The position numbers and the translations under genes were made by a program. This document shows, piece by piece, positions 59,279 through 64,000 of a DNA stretch of 64,000 bases. Location: positions 1-64,000 of the forward strand of contig NZ_PZZZ01000008.1 of NCBI RefSeq assembly GCF_003046475.1, written 5' to 3'. The stretch's first letter is position 1. Each line of letters opens with the position of its first letter. Below the pieces are notes generated by a model that worked only from the letters and a program-made list of their open reading frames with translations, ran no database searches and was not told where the DNA came from. Origin of the DNA: Mycoplana dimorpha. Lineage in GTDB: Bacteria; Pseudomonadota; Alphaproteobacteria; Rhizobiales; Rhizobiaceae.

Positions 59279-60417
59279 TGCGTGCCTCCCGCCTGCGGCT
59301 GTTGCTGGCGCTGCAGCGGCGGCGTCGAGGACGACGACTGCTTGCCGAGTTCGTTGAGCGGCAGGAAGGGCACGACGCCCTGGCTGCCCTGCTGCTTCTG
59401 GTCGATGACGACCGTCTTGGAGCCCTTCAGGACACCCTCCATGGTTTCCAGGAACATGCGCTGGCGGGTCACGTCCGGCGCAAGCTTGTACTGTTCGTAG
59501 ATCGAGATGAAACGCTGCGCTTCACCCTCGGCCTCGTTGACCACGCGGTTCTTGTAGGCGGCCGCTTCTTCGCGGATCTGCGCGGCCTGACCGCGGGCGA
59601 GACCGAGCTTCTGGTTCGAGTACTGGTTCGCCTCTTCGACGTAACGGTCCTCATCCTGCTCGGCGCGCTGCACCTCGTCGAACGCATCGGCGACCTCACG
59701 CGGCGGCGCCGCGTCCTCAATCGCGACCGTGTTGACCGAAATGCCGGCCCCGTAGGAATCCATCGTCGCCTGGATGGTCGTCTTCACCGCCTCGGCGATC
59801 GCCTGGCGGTTGTCGCGGAAGATGTCCTGCGCCGGCCGGCGGCCGACCACCTCGCGCATCGCGCTCTCGGAGACCTGCTGCAGGGTTGCGGACGGATTTT
59901 CAAGATTGAAGAGGTAGGCGCGCGGATCGGTTACCGAGTAGAGCACCGAGAACTGCACGTTGACGATGTTCTGGTCGCCCGAGAGCATCAGGCCGCTGTC
60001 CTCGGCGTTCACGGAAGCGCCCTTGCGGCCGATGTTCTGCTGCTGCTCGGTGATGGTGACCAGTTCGACCCTTTCCAGCGGCCAGAAATGGAAGTGCAGG
60101 CCCGGCATGGAGATCTCGTCCTTGGGCTTGCCGAAGCGCAACTCGACGCCGCGCTCATCCGGCTGGACGGTGTAGATCGAGTTCATCAACCAGAACACGC
60201 CGATCAGCAGCGCCGCGATGACGAAGATGCCGCCGTTGAAGCCGCCGGGAACCACGTTCTTCAGCTGGTCCTGCCCGCGCCGAATGATCTCCTCGAGATC
60301 CGGCGGGCCGCCACTGCCGCGGGGCCGGTTCGGCCCCTGCCCCCAGGGACCTCCCTGATTGTTGCCGCCGCCGCCCCAAGGGCCGCCGCCGCCGTTCTGA
60401 TTGCTCCAGGGCATCAA
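59275..60417 (-). CDS. hflK: HflK, FtsH protease modulator
   Basis: 380 aa. A glycine/asparagine-rich cytosolic start (NQNGGGGPWGGGGNNQGGPW), a membrane span (GIFVIAALLIGVFWLMNSIY), then the SPFH domain (ELRFGKPKDEISMPGLHFHF and DQNIVNVQFSVLYSVTDPRA) and a coiled region. Partner of HflC. First gene of hflK-hflC-DUF2065; folA lies 163 nt upstream on the same strand. Confidence 0.95.
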   Translation of the reverse strand: MMPWSNQNGGGGPWGGGGNNQGGPWGQGPNRPRGSGGPPDLEEIIRRGQDQLKNVVPGGFNGGIFVIAALLIGVFWLMNSIYTVQPDERGVELRFGKPKDEISMPGLHFHFWPLERVELVTITEQQQNIGRKGASVNAEDSGLMLSGDQNIVNVQFSVLYSVTDPRAYLFNLENPSATLQQVSESAMREVVGRRPAQDIFRDNRQAIAEAVKTTIQATMDSYGAGISVNTVAIEDAAPPREVADAFDEVQRAEQDEDRYVEEANQYSNQKLGLARGQAAQIREEAAAYKNRVVNEAEGEAQRFISIYEQYKLAPDVTRQRMFLETMEGVLKGSKTVVIDQKQQGSQGVVPFLPLNELGKQSSSSTPPLQRQQQPQAGGTQ

Positions 60418-60580
60418 TACCTCTTTCTCTGGTCACTCCCGGGTCACGCGTCAGGTCACCCAGCGTCACATGAATGTGAACCCCGTTATATGTATCCCCC
60501 ATGGCCCTTTCAACGGAGCCGCCTCAACTTCCGGACAAATGCGGCAAAATAGTTCGTGAACAGGGCGTTAGGCTCAATCA

Positions 60581-61093
60581 TCACTTCCGAACGTAGGTGA
60601 TCAGACGCATCGCGTGGCTGTCCTTTTCGCCCTGCGGAATTTCCTCCTCGTGGACGACCTTGAAAATGGCGGGATCGAGCGTCGGGAACCGGGTGTCGCC
60701 ATCGACCTCCGCCTGCACCTCCGTCAGGTGCACCACGTCGGCGCTGCCGATCGTCTGGCGGTAGATGTCGCCGCCGCCGATGACGCAGATCTCGTCCACC
60801 TCCAGCGCCCGCGCCTCGGCGCGCGCCCGCTCCAGCGCCTCCTCCAGCGAGCTTGTGACGATCGTGCCCTCAGGGCGAAATCCGGCATCGCGCGTCACCA
60901 CAATGTTCGGCCGTCCCGGCAAGGGCCGCCCGATCGACTGGTAGGTACGCCGGCCCATGACCACCGGCCGGCCGATCGTCAACTGCTTGAAGCGCTTCAG
61001 ATCGGAGGGCAGCCGCCACGGCAGGTCGCCCTCGCGGCCGATCACCCCGTTCAGCGCAACGGCCACGACAAGCACGATCTTCGGTTCACGCAT
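60581..61093 (-). CDS. folA: dihydrofolate reductase
   Basis: 170 aa. NADPH-dependent reduction of dihydrofolate. VVAVALNGVIGREGDLPWRL contains the substrate loop, then DLKRFKQLTIGRPVVMGRRT, YQSIGRPLPGRPNIVVTRD and EICVIGGGDIYRQTI. Length and motifs are those of a normal chromosomal FolA. It starts directly after the stop of the GST gene (TAAATG), so they are cotranscribed; thyA, often next to folA in rhizobia, is not seen here. Confidence 0.95.
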   Translation of the reverse strand: MREPKIVLVVAVALNGVIGREGDLPWRLPSDLKRFKQLTIGRPVVMGRRTYQSIGRPLPGRPNIVVTRDAGFRPEGTIVTSSLEEALERARAEARALEVDEICVIGGGDIYRQTIGSADVVHLTEVQAEVDGDTRFPTLDPAIFKVVHEEEIPQGEKDSHAMRLITYVRK

Positions 61094-61690
61094 TTACTTT
61101 CCTTCCGCCTTTTCCTTTATCTGCGCCCGCGCCAGTGCCGGCCGCGCCGCCATCCGCCCGATGTAGCCGTCGACGGCGGCACTTTCCGGCAATAGCGTCC
61201 GCAACCACATCAGCGAACTGGACAGGATGATATCGACCGAGCTCGGCCGCTCGTCGACGAGATACGGCTGCCTTTCCAGGGTCGCAATCACATGATCGCA
61301 CATCGCCTTGTGAAGGCGGGCGGCTTCCGCGTTGGCGGCGGTCCAGCCATTCATGTGGCTGATGGCGGCCGGCTCGATGACGCCGGCGTAATAGGCGAGC
61401 CAGGAAAGATAAGCCCCGCGCGCCGCGGTTCCGACATCGCGACCCATCTCGCATCCGGGAAACAGATCCGTCAGGTACAGCGCGATCGCCGTCGATTCGG
61501 TGACGACCGAGCCGTCGTGGATCAGCGCCGGCACCTGACCGTGCGGATGCGGGTTGCCCGGATCAGGCGCACCCGAGCCGTCGCGGCGGCGGATGCTCAC
61601 GGGCCGGATGGCATAGTCGGTGCCAAGTTCCTCGAGCAGCCATAGGATGCGAAACGAACGCGATTGCGTCGCATGTACGAGCGTCAGCAT
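61094..61690 (-). CDS. glutathione S-transferase
   Basis: 198 aa. The N-terminal thioredoxin-like domain is HATQSRSFRILWLLEELGTD with the glutathione-site GQVPALIHDGSVVTESTAIA (cis-Pro and ES motif). The C-terminal helical domain follows (YLSWLAYYAGVIEPAAISHM and SVDIILSSSLMWLRTLLPES). It lies head-to-tail with folA, no gap. Substrate unknown. About 335 nt separate it from copZ; that region holds only the MerR-type promoter that I can recognise. Confidence 0.85.
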   Translation of the reverse strand: MLTLVHATQSRSFRILWLLEELGTDYAIRPVSIRRRDGSGAPDPGNPHPHGQVPALIHDGSVVTESTAIALYLTDLFPGCEMGRDVGTAARGAYLSWLAYYAGVIEPAAISHMNGWTAANAEAARLHKAMCDHVIATLERQPYLVDERPSSVDIILSSSLMWLRTLLPESAAVDGYIGRMAARPALARAQIKEKAEGK

Positions 61691-61966
61691 TGTCTTCCTC
61701 CCGTGTCAGCCGATCGCCACGCGGGCAATCTGTGCTCAATGTCAGTATGCGCACCAGCGGGCCAAGCGGCGGCAGCGTGTGGCGCGTGAAAAGATCGACG
61801 TCGTTCAGGGGTACCATTATCATCGAAAGGGGCGAATGGCAGCATCAACCCGCCCCCTCCACCAGCAGAATGTCGCCTCGAAACCGTAGTTACGCCAGGA
61901 CGCGGAGCGCCGGTCGGGGCTCATGCTTGCAAGAACGAATTTTTTGGCTGGTGTTCCGTCCGGCTA

Positions 61967-61997
61967 TTGACCTTGCCACGGTGGGAAGCCCCACATT
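61967..61997 (+). promoter_or_regulatory. MerR-type (CueR/HmrR) copper promoter
   Basis: TTGACC (61967-61972) and CACATT (61992-61997) are 19 nt apart, the long spacing of MerR-regulated promoters. A dyad ACCTTGCC-N5-GGGAAGCC lies in the spacer. This resembles rhizobial copper-efflux promoters controlled by HmrR/CueR. It is 30 nt upstream of the copZ start. The regulator gene is not in the window. Confidence 0.65.
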
Positions 61998-62026
61998 CGT
62001 GGCATCACATCAGACGGGAGCTTCCG

Positions 62027-62248
62027 ATGCAGCAACTCACCATATCCGACATGACCTGCAGCCACTGTGTGTGGGCGGTCGAAAAGGCCGTCAAGGCGGT
62101 CGACCCGAATGCGAAGGTTGCCGTGAACCTCGAGACTGGCTCGGCTGAGATCGAATCCACGATCGGCACCGAGGCGCTGATCGCGGCAATAGCCGACGCC
62201 GGCTATAAGGCGTCGGCTGAGAAGTCCTGCTGCGGCGGCGCTGCCTAG
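62027..62248 (+). CDS. copZ: heavy-metal-associated domain protein (copper chaperone CopZ-like)
   Basis: 73 aa with GGGAG 7 nt before the ATG. The HMA fold begins MQQLTISDMTCSHCVWAVEK with the metal-binding M-T-C-x-x-C, and continues AKVAVNLETGSAEIESTIGT and LIAAIADAGYKAS. A second Cys pair closes the protein (KSCCGGAA). It probably carries Cu(I) to a P-type ATPase or to the neighbouring DUF326 protein. Stop codons of the two convergent genes overlap. Confidence 0.9.
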   Translation: MQQLTISDMTCSHCVWAVEKAVKAVDPNAKVAVNLETGSAEIESTIGTEALIAAIADAGYKASAEKSCCGGAA

Positions 62249-62580
62249 GCCGCCATCTTTCGGCAGCTTTCAGCACAGCGGCGGCAGGCATCGACGCAAT
62301 TCTGCATGCCCCCGATGCGCTCGCAGTCCTGAGCGCACTCGGTGCAGATCTCCGCGCATTCACCGCATAGGTGCCGGTGATGCTCGGAACCGATGAGCAT
62401 GAAGTGCGCCGACGTCCGGCAGATTTCCGCGCAGGCGATCATCAGCGTGAAATGCCGAGGCTCCGTATGCTCGCCGCCAGCCTGCAGGCAGTGGTGCATC
62501 GCGGTTGCCAGGCACTCCCGATAGCAGGCCAGGCATTCGTCGATGCAGATCTTCATTTGCGCCGATTGTGGATCGTTCAT
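62245..62580 (-). CDS. DUF326 four-helix-bundle copper-binding protein
   Basis: 111 aa with 14 cysteines and many His and Met: MKICIDECLACYRECLATAM, then HHCLQAGGEHTEPRHFTLMI, ACAEICRTSAHFMLIGSEHH, then HLCGECAEICTECAQDCERI and NCVDACRRCAESCRKMAA. C-x-x-C-x-x-x-C spacing along helices is that of Csp copper-storage proteins (cytosolic Csp3 type; no signal peptide). It likely stores or buffers many Cu(I) ions. It converges with copZ with overlapping stop codons. Confidence 0.85.
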   Translation of the reverse strand: MNDPQSAQMKICIDECLACYRECLATAMHHCLQAGGEHTEPRHFTLMIACAEICRTSAHFMLIGSEHHRHLCGECAEICTECAQDCERIGGMQNCVDACRRCAESCRKMAA

Positions 62581-62617
62581 CCGGAAATCCCCTGCAAGGC
62601 CGGAGGATCACCCGTCA

Positions 62618-62833
62618 TCAGTGGTGATGCGAGCCACCATTGTGGTGGTCGTTGTTGTTGGATGACTTGGAATGAGGGACGGTCTCCGGGGTGGTAACGT
62701 TGGCGGGTGAACCGCCGGTGCAGATGTCTCTCAGGTAGGTGAACGGCCCTTTGCCACACAATGTCTGAGCTGAAGCCGGAGCTGTAATGGCGAAACAGAC
62801 ACTCGCCAGAAGTGCAATGCTGAGCTTACGCAT
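62618..62833 (-). CDS. small secreted protein with His-rich tail, 71 aa
   Basis: GAGGA lies 6 nt before ATG 62833. Signal peptide MRKLSIALLASVCFAITAPA, cut after ASAQ. The mature start QTLCGKGPFTYLRDICTGGS has two cysteines that may bond, and it ends with SNNNDHHNGGSHHH. It is the paralogue of the protein at 63181-63465: the first 50 residues are almost the same, the tails differ. The His-rich tail next to copper genes hints at metal binding in the periplasm. I know of no named family. Confidence 0.75.
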   Translation of the reverse strand: MRKLSIALLASVCFAITAPASAQTLCGKGPFTYLRDICTGGSPANVTTPETVPHSKSSNNNDHHNGGSHHH

Positions 62834-63180
62834 GGTCAGTCCTCTTGGTTGAAGGACCTCCATCAGGACGCCGCGCCGGGGCTGCGATGCGAACCAGAGG
62901 CTGGCCTGGATACCGCCAAGCTCAGCGTAGTCGGGCAGTCGGGGCGCGGACCTCCATCAAGGAGGTCCGCTACATGGATGATAATAACACACTCCACGAC
63001 ATTTGTTTCCGCCCCGCCGTTCTGGCAGCTAAAAAACTTAAATCGGTTTGCGTGTGCGGGTGCCATCAACGGTCGTCTGTGTCACCAGCCTGGCCTGTCA
63101 GGCTGGCTCGCCAGGTTCGTTGGCACTCGGAGCCGCCGACTGTTGCATCGACGCCCTCGCCTTCCTCAACGGCTAGCGGG
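62834..63180. other. gap between the two secreted-protein genes
   Basis: A perfect 10-bp hairpin (GCGGACCTCC and GGAGGTCCGC around ATCAA, 62946-62970) is the main feature; with no T run it is not a standard terminator. GGACCTCCATCA occurs in it and again near 62855. The two plus-strand ORFs in the gap have no ribosome-binding site and no familiar sequence. Confidence 0.45.
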
Positions 63181-63465
63181 TCACCCCGTCACTGGCATCT
63201 TGGCGCCGTTTTGGTGCTTGTCACCATTGCGGTTGCTTTTATTGTGATTGTTTTGGCCGGAGTTGGATGACTTGGACGAATTGGACGACTTGGATGACTT
63301 GGAATGCTGGGCGGTCTCCGGGGTGGTAACGTTTGCGGCTGAACCGCCGGTGCAGAGGTTTCTCAAGTAGGTGAATGGCCCATTGCCACACAACGTCTGA
63401 GCTGAAGCCGGAGCGGTGATGGCAAAACAGACACTCGCCAGAACTGCAACAGTGAATCTTTGCAT
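63181..63465 (-). CDS. small secreted protein with Ser/Lys/Asn tail, 94 aa
   Basis: ATG 63465 with GAGGA 7-8 nt upstream. Signal peptide MQRFTVAVLASVCFAITAPA, then QTLCGNGPFTYLRNLCTGGS, and a low-complexity tail (HSKSSKSSNSSKSSNSGQNN, then HNKSNRNGDKHQNGAK). A tandem duplicate of the gene at 62618-62833, with the tail extended by short repeats. A stress-type promoter lies about 115 nt upstream. Function unknown; probably periplasmic or secreted. Confidence 0.75.
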   Translation of the reverse strand: MQRFTVAVLASVCFAITAPASAQTLCGNGPFTYLRNLCTGGSAANVTTPETAQHSKSSKSSNSSKSSNSGQNNHNKSNRNGDKHQNGAKMPVTG

Positions 63466-63579
63466 GGCCTTGTCCTCTTTCAGATAAAGGAGTTCCAGAA
63501 TCCGCGGACTGTAGTGGGGCCGTGCCTTGCGTGCCAACTCAACGGTTAGTCTATCACGAAGGTCCGCCGCACGCGTGGA

Positions 63580-63604
63580 AACCTGCCGCTGGGACGATTG
63601 TTCC
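63580..63604 (-). promoter_or_regulatory. EcfG/RpoE2-type stress promoter (candidate)
   Basis: On the minus strand GGAAC (63600-63604), 17 nt, then GTT (63580-63582), in the gap between the yqaA-like gene and the 94-aa secreted protein gene. The leader would be about 105 nt. Confidence 0.45.
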
Positions 63605-63612
63605 GTTCTGGA

Positions 63613-64000
63613 TTACAACAAACCGATGACGGCCTGCGACCCCAGCGTTGCGGCCGCAAGCGCGAGATACCGGCCCGTCTTTGCAACCGCCACCAGCAGC
63701 AGGAACGACCAGAGCGGCTCGCGAAGCGTTCCGGCGAGAACCGTCAGCGCGTCGCCGAAAATCGGCATCCAGGAGAAGAGCAGCGACCAGCGCCCGTAAC
63801 GCCGGTACCATTTGCCAGCCCGCTCCAGCGAACTGGCATTGGCCGGAAACCAGGGGCGGTCGCGGAATCGTTCGATGCAGCGCCCCAGCCCCCAGTTGCA
63901 GACCGCCCCCAGCACATTGCCGGCGCTGGCGACGAGGAGCAGCCCGGCCAGAGAGAACTCTCCGGACAGGATGAGGCCGACGAGTATGGTCTCGGACTGC
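63613..64000 (-). CDS. YqaA family (DedA-like) membrane protein, 5' end missing
   Basis: The gene enters from the right edge; its start is outside the window. The visible 128 residues read QSETILVGLILSGEFSLAGL, then LLVASAGNVLGAVCNWGLGR and SLERAGKWYRRYGRWSLLFS, WMPIFGDALTVLAGTLREPL. The GNVLGAxxNWxLGR and W-x-P-x-x-G-D motifs are those of the YqaA/DedA (SNARE-associated) group. Three or four membrane spans are in view. It may be a lipid or drug-linked transporter; role not defined. Ends at 63613. Confidence 0.8.
   Translation of the reverse strand, partial: QSETILVGLILSGEFSLAGLLLVASAGNVLGAVCNWGLGRCIERFRDRPWFPANASSLERAGKWYRRYGRWSLLFSWMPIFGDALTVLAGTLREPLWSFLLLVAVAKTGRYLALAAATLGSQAVIGLL

Noticed and set aside
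62946-62970. hairpin as a Rho-independent terminator
   Set aside because: The stem is perfect, but neither strand has a T run after it.

Overview
The window looks like chromosome of an alphaproteobacterium of the Rhizobiales, most likely Rhizobiaceae (Sinorhizobium/Rhizobium/Shinella type); I cannot name a species. The basis is the gene order ilvI-ilvH, miaA/serB, degP-DUF2065-hflC-hflK-folA, two Ku genes with a PE-ligase-polymerase LigD, high-GC coding sequence, EcfG-type (GGAAC-N17-GTT) promoters, and several small proteins of types I know mainly from rhizobia.

The window falls into two parts separated by a tRNA-Lys(CTT) gene at 20041-20116. Positions 1-20040 form a decayed accessory region next to the 3' end of that tRNA. 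It holds fragments of IS21, IS3 and IS66 transposases, an acyl-CoA dehydrogenase fragment, a PHB-depolymerase-type esterase, a cold-shock gene and many small hypothetical proteins. Nearest the tRNA, on one strand, lie an FtsH-like AAA/M41 protease gene, a small coupled gene, and a roughly 1,960-codon gene with transglutaminase-like, DUF4011, SF1 helicase, Vsr-like endonuclease and DUF3320 regions. The protease and helicase genes both carry frameshifts although conserved motifs can be followed from frame to frame. This is the most unusual unit in the window and could be a decaying defence cassette.

Positions 20117-64000 are intact core-type genome without visible frameshifts: PhzF-like protein, endonuclease/exonuclease/phosphatase protein, aminotransferase, PAS-GGDEF-EAL protein, ilvC, a TetR regulator with a perfect palindromic operator, a second cold-shock gene, NDH-2-like dehydrogenase, Lrp regulator with aspartate racemase, pdxJ, a MerR/LuxR-like regulator, a RecD-like helicase, and an NHEJ block (ku, ligD, second ku). 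Then come a secreted protein-ECF sigma-anti-sigma operon, LysE, aldo/keto reductase, ilvI-ilvH behind an attenuator with a 19-residue leader peptide, HerA-like ATPase, miaA/serB, degP, hflC/hflK, folA with a GST, and a copper cluster (CopZ-like protein, DUF326 four-helix protein, two paralogous secreted small proteins). A YqaA-family gene runs off the right edge.

Links across the window: five promoter candidates fit the general-stress sigma EcfG/RpoE2 consensus (upstream of a DUF6894 gene, a 33-aa membrane protein, both ku genes and one secreted small protein). A 20-nt sequence is repeated exactly between a gene and its terminator at two distant sites. Several small genes too short for ordinary ORF calling have good ribosome-binding sites.
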